Below are positions 37,046-45,497 of a stretch of 49,235 bases of DNA, one piece after another. The DNA lies in assembly GCA_016779445.1 (NCBI GenBank), contig JADHNP010000011.1:1-49235 (forward strand). The letters are read 5' to 3'. The first letter of the stretch is position 1, and every line of letters begins with the position of its first letter. Position numbers and translations under genes: made by a program. The notes below the pieces were generated by a model. The model was given only the letters and a program-made list of their open reading frames with translations. It had not been told where the DNA came from and did no database searches. The stretch comes from Luminiphilus sp. (GTDB lineage: Bacteria > Pseudomonadota > Gammaproteobacteria > Pseudomonadales > Halieaceae).

Positions 37046-37942
37046 GTGACAGTGTTACCCATGAAGCCGGCACTTTGTGCCGGCTTTTTGTTGCTGGGCA
37101 CAAATTTGCCCTTATTTGCTCAGGATTATATCGACGTGGAAGCGGAGCGCCGGGCCGACGCCGAAAATCTTAATGCGCCGGCAGTAAGCGCCACTGTCGA
37201 CAATGATGCCGCCAGCTATTCTGGTATACGACCTTATTCCGGTTCAACGACGATGGCTTCTCCGCCTTCTGATAGTGATGATGAAGGTATGACAGGTAGC
37301 GACTCCGGTAGCCTGATGTTGCGAGTGCAGCAGCTTGAAGCCGATGTTAGGCGCTTAAACGGGCTCCTAGAAGAGGCCAATCAAGCCTTGGTGCGATTGG
37401 AGGCTCAAAGTCTGGAGCGATATGTTGATCTGGATCGTCGCGTCGCTGCCAGTGTGGTGGCCGACACAGCAGCAGGCACAGACGAGGTGATGACTTCACC
37501 GGTGACCACCTCGATTGGAGATACCGATGGCGGCGTGCGTGTGGGTTCTGCTGATCCACAAGTGGGTGAAGAGGCCGCCTATCGGGCAGCCTATGAACTG
37601 GTTCGGGAAAAGTTATTTGATGACGCAGTGGCCGCTTTCCTTGCTTTTCTCACCGATTTTCCGTTTGGTCGTTACGCCCCGAATGCACACTACTGGCTGG
37701 GTGAGTTATACCTCGTTCTCGATCCGCCTGACCCAGAATTGGCGCGTCAGAGTTTTAAAATTCTGTTGGATCAATATCCAGCTGACCCAAAAATCCCAGA
37801 CGCGCTATACAAGCTGGGTCGGGTACAGTTTATCAAGGGCAACCGACAGCGTTCACAGGAGTACCTTGACGAAGTCATTCGTGAATACCCCTCTCATCCA
37901 GCAGCACAGTTGGCGCGGCAGTTTCTACTGGAGAACTTTTAG
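37046..37942 (+). CDS. cpoB: Cell division coordinator CpoB (YbgF)
   Basis: A 298-residue periplasmic protein. A signal peptide (about residues 6-26, ending LPLFAQ) is followed by a low-complexity segment, a coiled coil at about residues 92-132 (LRVQQLEADVRRLNGLLEEA) that trimerises in E. coli, a Thr/Asp-rich linker and TPR repeats from about residue 172 to the end. CpoB couples Tol movement with PBP1B activity in septal wall synthesis. The GTG at 37046 follows a GAGGAAA site and is preferred to the ATG five codons later. Confidence 0.93.
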   Translation: MTVLPMKPALCAGFLLLGTNLPLFAQDYIDVEAERRADAENLNAPAVSATVDNDAASYSGIRPYSGSTTMASPPSDSDDEGMTGSDSGSLMLRVQQLEADVRRLNGLLEEANQALVRLEAQSLERYVDLDRRVAASVVADTAAGTDEVMTSPVTTSIGDTDGGVRVGSADPQVGEEAAYRAAYELVREKLFDDAVAAFLAFLTDFPFGRYAPNAHYWLGELYLVLDPPDPELARQSFKILLDQYPADPKIPDALYKLGRVQFIKGNRQRSQEYLDEVIREYPSHPAAQLARQFLLENF

Positions 37943-37954
37943 CCATTTCGGGGC

Positions 37955-37982
37955 TTGAATTTTCACCTAGTAGGGTTAGCAT
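37955..37982 (+). promoter_or_regulatory. Predicted sigma70 promoter of tRNA-Lys
   Basis: TTGAAT (37955-37960) and TAGCAT (37977-37982) are separated by 16 bases. A GC-rich discriminator (ACGCGCC) follows, as is usual for stable-RNA promoters under stringent control. Confidence 0.45.
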
Positions 37983-38000
37983 ACGCGCCTTCCCTTCATT

Positions 38001-38076
38001 GGGCCGTTAGCTCAGTCGGTAGAGCAGTTGGCTTTTAACCAATTGGTCGCTGGTTCGAACCCAGCACGGCCCACCA
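38001..38076 (+). tRNA. tRNA-Lys (anticodon UUU)
   Basis: A full cloverleaf is readable. The acceptor stem is GGGCCGT/ACGGCCC, the D-loop contains AGCTCAGTCGGTAGAGC, the anticodon stem GTTGG/CCAAT encloses the loop CTTTTAA with anticodon TTT at 38034-38036, and the T-arm contains GGTTCGAACCC-type sequence. The 3' CCA is encoded (38074-38076). In Pseudomonas a tRNA-Lys gene also follows the tol-pal-cpoB-queEC run; here queE and queC are missing between cpoB and the tRNA. Confidence 0.97.
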
Positions 38077-38084
38077 TTACACCA

Positions 38085-38105
38085 ACCACCCGTGGGTGGT
38101 GTTTT
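38085..38105 (+). terminator. Intrinsic terminator after tRNA-Lys
   Basis: ACCACCC and GGGTGGT form a 7-bp stem with a very small GT loop (fewer pairs in practice), followed by GTTTT. It lies nine bases after the tRNA CCA end. Confidence 0.75.
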
Positions 38106-38186
38106 CATTTGAGTAGCGTGAGCCAACCGGTTTAACCGGCAGGGCTCTGGTATCCGGCAACCACTACCTCTAAGACGGAACTTTTT

Positions 38187-39305
38187 GTGTCATCACCCTT
38201 TTATCCCCCTTTGCGCACCCTAATGGGCCCCGGCCCTTCTGACGTTTCCCCGAGAGTGCTGGCTGCTGCGGCCAGGCCAACGATAGGGCACCTAGATCCT
38301 TTATTTGTGCATCTTATGGACGACGTTAAGCGATTACTGCAATTCGCGTTTCAAACGACGAACGAGCTGACTATCCCCCTCTCTGCGCCTGGTTCCGCCG
38401 GCATGGAAGCGGCCTTCGTCAATCTCCTAGAGCCAGGTGATAAGGCTATTGTCTGCCAGAACGGTGTCTTTGGCGGGAGAATGAAAGAAAATGTCGAGCG
38501 CTGCGGCGGTACTGCGGTAATGGTGCAGGATAGGTGGGGTGATCCGGTCGACCCCGAGAAGGTAGCGGAGGCGATCGAGACGCATTCCGATGCCAAAGTT
38601 CTCGCCTTTGTTCATGCAGAAACCTCGACTGGTGTGCGCAGCGACGCTGAAAGGCTATGTGGCATGGCGAAATCCGCGGGTATGCTCAGTATTGTTGACG
38701 CAGTGACGTCACTGGCGGGAATCGATCTGCAGGTGGATGCCTGGGGTGCTGATGTTGTGTACTCGGGCACGCAAAAATGCCTTTCCAGTTTGCCAGGTAT
38801 CGCACCCATTACCTTTAGTGCCGATGCAGTGGAGATGATCGCCACGAGAAAGCGTAAGGTGCAGAGTTGGTTCCTGGATATGAATCTGATCATGGGCTAT
38901 TGGGGTGAAGGCGCCAAGCGTGCCTATCATCACACGGCGCCGGTAAATGCCATTTATGCGCTTCATGAAGCACTGCTGATGCTAGAGGAAGAGGGCCTTC
39001 AGGCCAGCTTTGCTCGCCACAAAGCAAATCATCTGGTTTTGACTAAGGGCCTTTCGGAGCTCGGCCTCAAACTCGCAGTCTCAGAACCGTGGCGACTGCC
39101 GCAACTCAACGCCGTCCTGATTCCTGATGGTCAGGATGACGCCGCAATTCGTAACGCCTTATTAAGGGAGTTCGATCTGGAGGTGGGCGCTGGTCTCGGG
39201 GAGTTGGCGGGTAAGCAATGGCGCATTGGGCTGATGGGTAGCAGTTGCAACACAACCAATATCAATCGATGTCTCACGGCTTTGGAGGCAGTATTGCGTC
39301 AGTGA
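38187..39305 (+). CDS. Class V aminotransferase, alanine-glyoxylate/serine-pyruvate type
   Basis: A 372-residue PLP enzyme. The N-terminus MSSPFYPPLRTLMGPGPSDV and the GHLDPLF segment are typical of alanine:glyoxylate and serine:pyruvate aminotransferases. SAPGSAGMEA near residues 66-75 binds the cofactor phosphate. The catalytic lysine is K197 in YSGTQKCLSS. It probably moves amino groups between small donors and glyoxylate or pyruvate, but members of this family are also known to act on other omega-amino compounds, so the substrate is open. The start is GTG at 38187 with an ACGGA site. It is monocistronic, downstream of the tRNA-Lys terminator, and converges with the aldolase gene. Confidence 0.88.
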   Translation: MSSPFYPPLRTLMGPGPSDVSPRVLAAAARPTIGHLDPLFVHLMDDVKRLLQFAFQTTNELTIPLSAPGSAGMEAAFVNLLEPGDKAIVCQNGVFGGRMKENVERCGGTAVMVQDRWGDPVDPEKVAEAIETHSDAKVLAFVHAETSTGVRSDAERLCGMAKSAGMLSIVDAVTSLAGIDLQVDAWGADVVYSGTQKCLSSLPGIAPITFSADAVEMIATRKRKVQSWFLDMNLIMGYWGEGAKRAYHHTAPVNAIYALHEALLMLEEEGLQASFARHKANHLVLTKGLSELGLKLAVSEPWRLPQLNAVLIPDGQDDAAIRNALLREFDLEVGAGLGELAGKQWRIGLMGSSCNTTNINRCLTALEAVLRQ

Positions 39306-39356
39306 TAGACGCGAGGGTTACGCTTGGTGGGTCGCTGTCAAAACACTGCCGCTACT

Positions 39357-40151
39357 TCAGCTGGCGTAGTCTGGCTCCTCATCATCTAGTATGGCTTTGA
39401 GTTCCGCAAAGTGTCGCTCGGCCTGTCCCGGGTAATTCTCCAACTCCACCGCTGCTTTTTCGGCAACGGTATCTGGCAATACCTTGAGCGGTAAACCGGT
39501 CCACAGCGCTTTAACATAGGTTTCCGCTGCGCGCTCGAAATAGAATAGTCGATTGAACGCATCCGCCACATTGTCACCAATGACCGTCACACCGTGGTTG
39601 CACATGATGAGCACTTTTTTCGATGCGTCCGCGAGGTGTTGGCAGCAGCGCTCGGCCTCCTCTTCGAAGGCCAGCCCACCGTAATCGCGGTCAACCGCAT
39701 AGCGATTGAAAAACATCGCACAATTCTGGTCGATTGGTGGGAGACCGGGATCTTCCAGCGTTGCGAGTATGGTGGCGTGAATAGAATGTACGTGCAGCGC
39801 CACTCTGGCGTGAGGGCACTTGCGGTGCAGTGCGCCATGTAACCCCCAAGCCGTAGGGTCTGGCGCACCCGGCCTCTCCATGGTGTCGGGGTCATTAGCA
39901 TCTACCAAAAGTAGATCGGATGCGCGGATGCGCGAAAAGTGCGATTGGTTAGGGTTCATTAAAAATTGCGTGCCATTGGCGCTCACCGAGACTGAAAAAT
40001 GATTGGCTACGCCCTCATGGAAATTAAGGCGAGCTGCCCACCGAAACGCCGCTGCGAGATCCACTCGCTCCGCCCAGTGGGCATCGCATACAGCCGCTGG
40101 TCGTGGTGAATTGCCCCGTGCGTCTTGAGTCATCTCGATTTTTTCCAACAT
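39357..40151 (-). CDS. Class II aldolase/adducin family protein
   Basis: A 264-residue protein of the AraD/FucA/adducin fold. The metal-binding His pair is in VALHVHSIHATI near residues 125-136, and a third His in MCNHGVTV near residue 190. The region WAARLNFHEGVANHFSV near residue 36-52 is typical. Enzymatic members cleave sugar phosphates or decarboxylate related compounds; many marine homologues have no assigned substrate. The start is uncertain. ATG 40151 is taken; GTG 40160 and ATG 40133 are in frame and each has only a weak ribosome-binding site. The gene lies between two transcripts of the opposite strand and is convergent with the aminotransferase. Confidence 0.82.
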   Translation of the reverse strand: MLEKIEMTQDARGNSPRPAAVCDAHWAERVDLAAAFRWAARLNFHEGVANHFSVSVSANGTQFLMNPNQSHFSRIRASDLLLVDANDPDTMERPGAPDPTAWGLHGALHRKCPHARVALHVHSIHATILATLEDPGLPPIDQNCAMFFNRYAVDRDYGGLAFEEEAERCCQHLADASKKVLIMCNHGVTVIGDNVADAFNRLFYFERAAETYVKALWTGLPLKVLPDTVAEKAAVELENYPGQAERHFAELKAILDDEEPDYAS

Positions 40152-40324
40152 CACAGTCACTTACCATAACATCGCTCTCTCGCTCGGGGGAGAGTACGGG
40201 GTTGGTGCAAGCCGTTGAGGGTGTATCCGAGACGGGAAGGGGCGGGTTACTTGGGCCGATATCGGGATTTCGCAGGCTATACTCAGTACCCTAGGCTCAG
40301 ACATTTATACAGGAGTAGAGCGGC

Positions 40325-41119
40325 ATGACACTTCCTCGCTATGGGGTGCACGACGATATTGAGGATGTTGTGACAGCCCTTACGACGACCGGGGCCGTAG
40401 TGATAGAGAACCTATTACCTGAGAAGATTGTATCTGGGCTCATCACTGACCTTCGGCCGCAGTTTGACCGGGAGGGCCACCTTTACCAAAACGGTTTTAA
40501 CGGTCATCAAACCTTGCGTGTGGGAGGTGTAACAAAATATTCGGCCTATTTTGCCGATTTCCTGCTGAATCCCACTGTGCTTGCTGTGGCAGATGCAGTG
40601 TTGAAACCTTACTGCGACGTGTATCAGGTGGGGAGTACGACCGCTATTGAAATATTGCCGGGGGAGGGTGCGCAGGTGCTTCACGCTGATGACACCTGCT
40701 ACCCGAGTCACTTATTGCCGTTTGAAGTTCAAATTTCGGCTCTATGGGCCCTGGACGATTTTACGGAGGAGAATGGCGCGACGCGGATAGTGCGAAAGGA
40801 GGCCGGTATAAAGGATTCTGCGCAGGTTTGTGAAAAGGACGTAATTCAGGCAGTGATGCCCAAGGGTTCTGTAGTGTTGTATTTAGGTTCTACGTTACAT
40901 GGCGGTGGCGAGAACCAAAGCGATGCGGCCAGAAAAGCAGTCGTCAATACCTACTGTTTGGGTTGGTTACGGCAGGAGGAGAACCAATATCTTACGTTAA
41001 CACGCGACGAAGTGGCCTCGCAGTCTGAAGCGATGAGAAGGATGCTTGGGTTTCAAGCGCACGGCCCCTACCTCGGTGTTTGGCCAGATGATCCCGATGG
41101 GCTCTGGTATGAGACGTGA
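40325..41119 (+). CDS. Phytanoyl-CoA dioxygenase (PhyH) family iron/2-oxoglutarate oxygenase
   Basis: A 264-residue protein. The iron-binding facial triad is visible: H120 and D122 in LHADDTCY, and H192 in STLHGGGENQSD. R203 (AARKAVV) is placed to bind 2-oxoglutarate. PhyH family enzymes hydroxylate acyl chains, small natural products or amino-acid derivatives such as ectoine; the substrate here is unknown. An AGGAG site lies 8 bases before the ATG. It is divergent from the aldolase gene and convergent with the class III aminotransferase (31-base gap). Confidence 0.85.
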   Translation: MTLPRYGVHDDIEDVVTALTTTGAVVIENLLPEKIVSGLITDLRPQFDREGHLYQNGFNGHQTLRVGGVTKYSAYFADFLLNPTVLAVADAVLKPYCDVYQVGSTTAIEILPGEGAQVLHADDTCYPSHLLPFEVQISALWALDDFTEENGATRIVRKEAGIKDSAQVCEKDVIQAVMPKGSVVLYLGSTLHGGGENQSDAARKAVVNTYCLGWLRQEENQYLTLTRDEVASQSEAMRRMLGFQAHGPYLGVWPDDPDGLWYET

Positions 41120-41150
41120 GCTTTTACGGGCAATGTTTTATATGAATTAA

Positions 41151-42557
41151 TCAGAAGCCTGCGACGCCAGTGGGATAGGCGGCGCTGTCTCCCTCGATAT
41201 CCGCGCCACTTGAAACCGACTGAATTGCCTCCTCCATAATGTGGAGGCCTGCTCGCAGGGTGTCTTCATTCATATTCAGCGCTGGATACAGGCGAATCGT
41301 ATCCTCATGGTCCGAGATAGCCCACACCCCTCGCTCAAGCATCTCGCCTCTCACAGCGCGTGCTATCCACCAGTTCTCTCCTTCGCTGCCAGTCTGGCTA
41401 GCTCTCTCAAAACTAACCCCGATCAGTAGTCCATTCCCTCTAACCTGCCTAACAATGTCGTAGCTTTCCCAGTCTCGGGTGACGTCCTCAACAATCTGAC
41501 CAAGCTTTGCCGCTTGAGCGACGATGCCATCTCTTTCGAATATCTGGAGGGTTTTTATCGCTGCGGCACACCCTGCGGGAGAACCTGCAAAGGTTGATCC
41601 AGAATTGAAGTGACCGTTATCACCGAGGATGTCATCGCGGGCGGAAATGCCCGATAGCGGTGCGATACCGCCTGACAGGTTTTTGCCATAAACCAAGATA
41701 TCTGGGGTCACGTTGTAGTGCTCTATCGCCCACATTTTTCCGGTTCTTCCCAATCCGGTGAGCACTTCGTCACTGATCAGTAGCCAGTCGTTTCGGTCGC
41801 AAATGTCCCGAACTCCTCGCACAAATGCTTGAGTTGGAATCCAGTTGCCCCCTTCTGCCAGGCCAGGTTCTAGCATTACTCCTGCAATATTGTCGCGACT
41901 CACCATTGTCTCGTGGATGTGGTGTTCCAGGTACCACAAGCAGAAATCTACATATTGATCCTGTGAGAGATTAGCCGGGATATTGTCGCTAAAGGGATAG
42001 GGAGCGCGGACCACGCCGCCTGACCAGGCTTCTAGGTAAATGCTTGAGTCGCCCCCCAGTCCGCTTAGTAATTTTCCAGCAATGGAATTGCCGTGATAGG
42101 ACGCGCCGAAGGTAACAATATACTGCCGCTGAGTATGGGTCAGCGCAAGGTGTACCGCTGCCTCCGCCGCCTCAGTGCCCGAGACTTCAAAGTTGGTCCG
42201 CGGTAGGGCCTTACTAGGCATAATTTCCGCCAACATCTCCGCCAGCTCATAGCGAAGTGGGTGATCAAAGTGAAATCCATAGCGCCGGTTAGCGGCTTCC
42301 ACCGCTTCGAGTATTTCGGGGTGGCAATTACCTAATGGGTTGGTCGCCCAGCCGTTTTGGAAATCGATATAGCGCTGATCGTCGAGATCCCATACGAAAT
42401 CCCCCTCAGCTCTGGCGACCACGATTTGACGCACTGATCTGAATCCACGGGATCCCGCCTGCTGCATGGCCTCACTGAAGCGCAACCCATTTTTAAAAAG
42501 CGGTATGCCGCGCTCAAGCGCGCGTAGTGTTTTGGGCCCGGGAAAAGGTTTGTTCAT
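41151..42557 (-). CDS. Class III aminotransferase (glutamate-1-semialdehyde-mutase-like)
   Basis: A 468-residue PLP enzyme. The phosphate-binding site is VSGTEAAEAAVHLA at about residues 125-138, D263 in ISDEVLTG binds the pyridine nitrogen, and the Schiff-base lysine is K292 in LVYGKNLSGG. Overall layout resembles glutamate-1-semialdehyde aminomutases and omega-amino-acid transaminases. An ordinary hemL would be about 427 residues and usually stands apart from oxygenase genes. Its place downstream of the permease and Rieske oxygenase suggests a catabolic transaminase acting on an omega-amino intermediate; this is inference. A gap of 115 bases separates it from the permease gene. Confidence 0.85.
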   Translation of the reverse strand: MNKPFPGPKTLRALERGIPLFKNGLRFSEAMQQAGSRGFRSVRQIVVARAEGDFVWDLDDQRYIDFQNGWATNPLGNCHPEILEAVEAANRRYGFHFDHPLRYELAEMLAEIMPSKALPRTNFEVSGTEAAEAAVHLALTHTQRQYIVTFGASYHGNSIAGKLLSGLGGDSSIYLEAWSGGVVRAPYPFSDNIPANLSQDQYVDFCLWYLEHHIHETMVSRDNIAGVMLEPGLAEGGNWIPTQAFVRGVRDICDRNDWLLISDEVLTGLGRTGKMWAIEHYNVTPDILVYGKNLSGGIAPLSGISARDDILGDNGHFNSGSTFAGSPAGCAAAIKTLQIFERDGIVAQAAKLGQIVEDVTRDWESYDIVRQVRGNGLLIGVSFERASQTGSEGENWWIARAVRGEMLERGVWAISDHEDTIRLYPALNMNEDTLRAGLHIMEEAIQSVSSGADIEGDSAAYPTGVAGF

Positions 42558-42672
42558 AATAGGTTACCTAATCAGCTAGACGAGCGCCTTGGATGCGATG
42601 AGCAAACAGTTCTCCGCAGATCTGGCGCATTCCTTTTCAGGCTGGGCTAAATATTCCCCACCAAATGCTAGC

Positions 42673-44091
42673 TTACAACGGCTGTTGTCGATTATGTGCT
42701 CGTAACCAGGGATAGAGCAGCGGTCCAGAGAGAATGGCAATCAGTCCGGCTACCCCATACCACCCGATTTCTATTCCTAAAAATCCAAAACGGTCGCGGC
42801 CCCAGAGTGTCAGGCTATGATCCCCCAGCGTGATGAATATCATGAAAGCAATCAGGGCGATCGGGGGTGTAATCAACAGGCCCATAATAATCCTGCCGCC
42901 GGGGATCTTAAAAGGGCGATGTAGGTCGGGCTCGACGACGCGCAGTCTTGCGGCAGCGATAAAGATAAGCGCATAGGAAGCCACCATCAGGAGCACGTCA
43001 ATGATGACCAGGCTCTGAAAAGGCCCGATGACCAACACGGCATTGACGCCTGCTATGAGAAGAATGGCCACAATGGGGGTGCCGAATTGCGAGCTGGTGC
43101 CGGTTAATATCGAGGGCAGTAATCCGTCTCTGGCCAGGCTTTGAATCGGTCGAGCACCTGAAGCCATATAATCGAGGTAGAGCGCGAGATTCCCGAGCAC
43201 TGCAGACGCAAGCAAGGCGTGACCAAGCGCAGTGCCGCCTAGTTGTCGTCCAATGTCCACGAAGGAAATTTTTCCGTCGCCGCTATCGACAGAAAAGAGC
43301 TCCCACTCACCGATCGCGGCAATACTGGCTGCGGTGGGGAGCAAATACATGAGTGCGACAAAAGGGAGCGCCAGCATCAGCGCTCGTGGAATGATGCGCT
43401 GTGGTTCCTCAATCTCTCCGGCTAGGGTCGACATGGATTCATAACCTGAGTACATCCACAGGCCGACACTGAGCCCCAAAATCAATGCGCCATCGGTGCC
43501 TAACAGGTCAGTTCCCGGTGGTGTGATCGGCGTGAAGGGATTGAACTGCCAGTTGGCAATACCCACTGCGGCTAAAATGACAATGGGTGAAATAATCAGA
43601 ATGGCAAACAGGCTGGATCCGATAGCCACCACTTGGATGCCCATAATATTGACGAGCGTAAAGATCCCTATCACAGACCAGCAGATCAGGTAGTACACCG
43701 AGTCACTAAAGCCAATCTGGTTTTGCAGATAGGTGGCACTCAGGACGATGTATAACGACGTGTCGACCAGGAGTGCGAGGGACCACCACCACGCAGCTTG
43801 AAACCCCCAAAATTCGCCGAGGCCTCGTCGCGTCCACACGTAGAAACCGCCACTCTCTGGGATAGCAGAGCCCAGTTCGCTGGCGATGAGTGCCATTGGC
43901 AGCGCCCAGGCAATGGGTAAAAAGAGCAATAATAGAAGCGTGAGGCCCGGTCCAGACGACGACACCATCTCCTCGATGCCAAAAGAGCCCCCTGAGACAA
44001 AGATGTAGATCATGAAAAAGGCGCTGAAGAGCGGTATACGGGTGCGCTTTGCACCCAAGTCGGGGCCATCAGTCGCGGTGTTTTGTTGCAA
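42673..44091 (-). CDS. APC-superfamily amino acid/amine permease
   Basis: A 472-residue transporter with about twelve hydrophobic segments. The first membrane segment (FFMIYIFVSGGSFGIEEMV) carries the Gly-rich unwound helix typical of APC proteins, and PESGGFYVWTRRGLGEFWGF is the conserved loop after segment 2. These carriers import amino acids, polyamines or related cations. The only suitable start is TTG at 44091, preceded by AAGGGG at good distance; the next ATG would cut into the first membrane helix. It lies about 100 bases after the Rieske gene on the same strand, which suggests it imports the substrate of that cluster. Confidence 0.88.
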   Translation of the reverse strand: MQQNTATDGPDLGAKRTRIPLFSAFFMIYIFVSGGSFGIEEMVSSSGPGLTLLLLLFLPIAWALPMALIASELGSAIPESGGFYVWTRRGLGEFWGFQAAWWWSLALLVDTSLYIVLSATYLQNQIGFSDSVYYLICWSVIGIFTLVNIMGIQVVAIGSSLFAILIISPIVILAAVGIANWQFNPFTPITPPGTDLLGTDGALILGLSVGLWMYSGYESMSTLAGEIEEPQRIIPRALMLALPFVALMYLLPTAASIAAIGEWELFSVDSGDGKISFVDIGRQLGGTALGHALLASAVLGNLALYLDYMASGARPIQSLARDGLLPSILTGTSSQFGTPIVAILLIAGVNAVLVIGPFQSLVIIDVLLMVASYALIFIAAARLRVVEPDLHRPFKIPGGRIIMGLLITPPIALIAFMIFITLGDHSLTLWGRDRFGFLGIEIGWYGVAGLIAILSGPLLYPWLRAHNRQQPL

Positions 44092-44194
44092 AGTCTGCCC
44101 CTTTTGTCATAGTAGATCGATGACAATATCGCTCTGGGCAAGCAAGCCCCTTGGCCATTACTTCACCGTGAGGGCAGTATAGTACGGGACGCCC

Positions 44195-45472
44195 TCAGCG
44201 TGGCCCTGTCTCACAATTCAAGCTGGCTTCTAACGAATGCAGGTACCAGTGCACGAACTGCTGTAATGTAAATTCGAATTCTGAATGATACGGCCCAGGC
44301 TCGAAAAACCGCGAATTCACGCCTGCTGCATTGCGCGTAATAATGTACTCGTCTTCAAGGGTTGTGTGATGCCAGAGCCAGGTCAAGTTTTCGACCTCGT
44401 AGTCTTTACCCTCTACGGCGTCTTCGCGCACGAGCCATACCAGTTCCATATCCGTCTCGGTGCGCGAGCGGGGCACAAAGCGGTATAGCACGCAGTGGTC
44501 AGGGTAGTTGAGCATGAAAGTCATAGGGCCCATTTGGAAGTCACCCGCACCGCCATCGTAGTCCCGTATATCACCCATCAGTGGTGCAACGGGCTGCCCA
44601 TCCTTGCTACCCGTCACAAACCCGTCGAATAGACCGTATCGCATTGCATGCGCGCAGGCGCCAAAACTGGGTGCATCAAGATAGATCTCGGTGTGCTCTT
44701 TTGAAATGCCGGGAATGCCCGTCACTTCGTCGGCGCGCTCGAGCATTTTAGCCACTACTGGCGCTGATTTTTCTTCCAGGTCTTTCAGGGTATGCAGACG
44801 AGCATAGGCTCTGTGTGAGGTAGCGCAGTGGTAGCACTCAAGATAATTCTCGATAGCCAACTTCCAATTCGCCTCAACGCGATAGGTCTGCCGATGCGCG
44901 ACCTTGGCGTGCTCAAGGTCATAGGCACCCAGGGGTTCACGGATATTCTCCAGCGAAGCCAGGAGGTCGCCGGCCTCGAGATCGCAGTTAATAAAGACCA
45001 AACCCATATAGGTTACGCAGTTGACCGGCTTCAGGCCATGCGAAGCACTATCAAAATCCGACATGATGTGGGTTTCGCGAGCGACTTTGAGTGAGCCATC
45101 GATGTTGTAGACCCAGCCATGATACGGGCAGACATAGGTTTTACGGTTACCGCGGGTCTCTTCGCAAACCCGGGCGCCTCGGTGGCGACAAATATTGTGC
45201 ATTGCGCGGATTTCGCCGGTTTCTGTCCGTGCGACGATGATCGAGTCTTCGCCGATCTCAATGAGCTGATAATCACCGGGAGAGGGGATCTCGCTGGTAT
45301 GAAGCGCATAAATCCAGCTTTTGAAAATCAGGTGTTCAAGCTCCTGCTCATGGACTAAATGCGAGCGATAAAAATAGGAGTCCATCGCGTGGTGGGGCCG
45401 AGCCTTCTCTGCCTCCAGCTTCTGGCGCATGCGCTGAAAAGAATCGTCTACGGAAGTCGCAATGGTCTGCAT
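44195..45472 (-). CDS. Rieske non-heme iron oxygenase, alpha subunit (quaternary-ammonium-type motif)
   Basis: A 425-residue oxygenase. The Rieske [2Fe-2S] ligands are C95-x-H97 and, 17 residues on, C115-x2-H118. The mononuclear iron site is NYLECYHCATSH, giving H215 and H220, with D374 (TLEDEYI) as the likely third ligand. The bridging residue is E212 rather than the usual Asp. Carnitine monooxygenase CntA also has Glu here, and glycine-betaine and choline monooxygenases share the ECYH pattern. Length matches GbcA. I infer oxidative demethylation or C-N cleavage of a quaternary ammonium compound. The ATG at 45472 has a GAGAG site and starts 25 bases after the GcvT-like gene; the frame extends further upstream into that gene. 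A reductase partner is not in the window. Confidence 0.88.
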   Translation of the reverse strand: MQTIATSVDDSFQRMRQKLEAEKARPHHAMDSYFYRSHLVHEQELEHLIFKSWIYALHTSEIPSPGDYQLIEIGEDSIIVARTETGEIRAMHNICRHRGARVCEETRGNRKTYVCPYHGWVYNIDGSLKVARETHIMSDFDSASHGLKPVNCVTYMGLVFINCDLEAGDLLASLENIREPLGAYDLEHAKVAHRQTYRVEANWKLAIENYLECYHCATSHRAYARLHTLKDLEEKSAPVVAKMLERADEVTGIPGISKEHTEIYLDAPSFGACAHAMRYGLFDGFVTGSKDGQPVAPLMGDIRDYDGGAGDFQMGPMTFMLNYPDHCVLYRFVPRSRTETDMELVWLVREDAVEGKDYEVENLTWLWHHTTLEDEYIITRNAAGVNSRFFEPGPYHSEFEFTLQQFVHWYLHSLEASLNCETGPR

Positions 45473-45497
45473 GGCGTCTCTCAGTAAAAGCGGTGGA

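Noticed and set aside
40278-40283. TATACT as the -10 box of the PhyH gene
   Set aside because: The only -35-like element (TTGGGC) is 21 bases away, too far for a normal promoter.
41151-42557. hemL, glutamate-1-semialdehyde aminomutase of tetrapyrrole synthesis
   Set aside because: Longer than HemL and placed in a catabolic gene group; the general class III call is safer.
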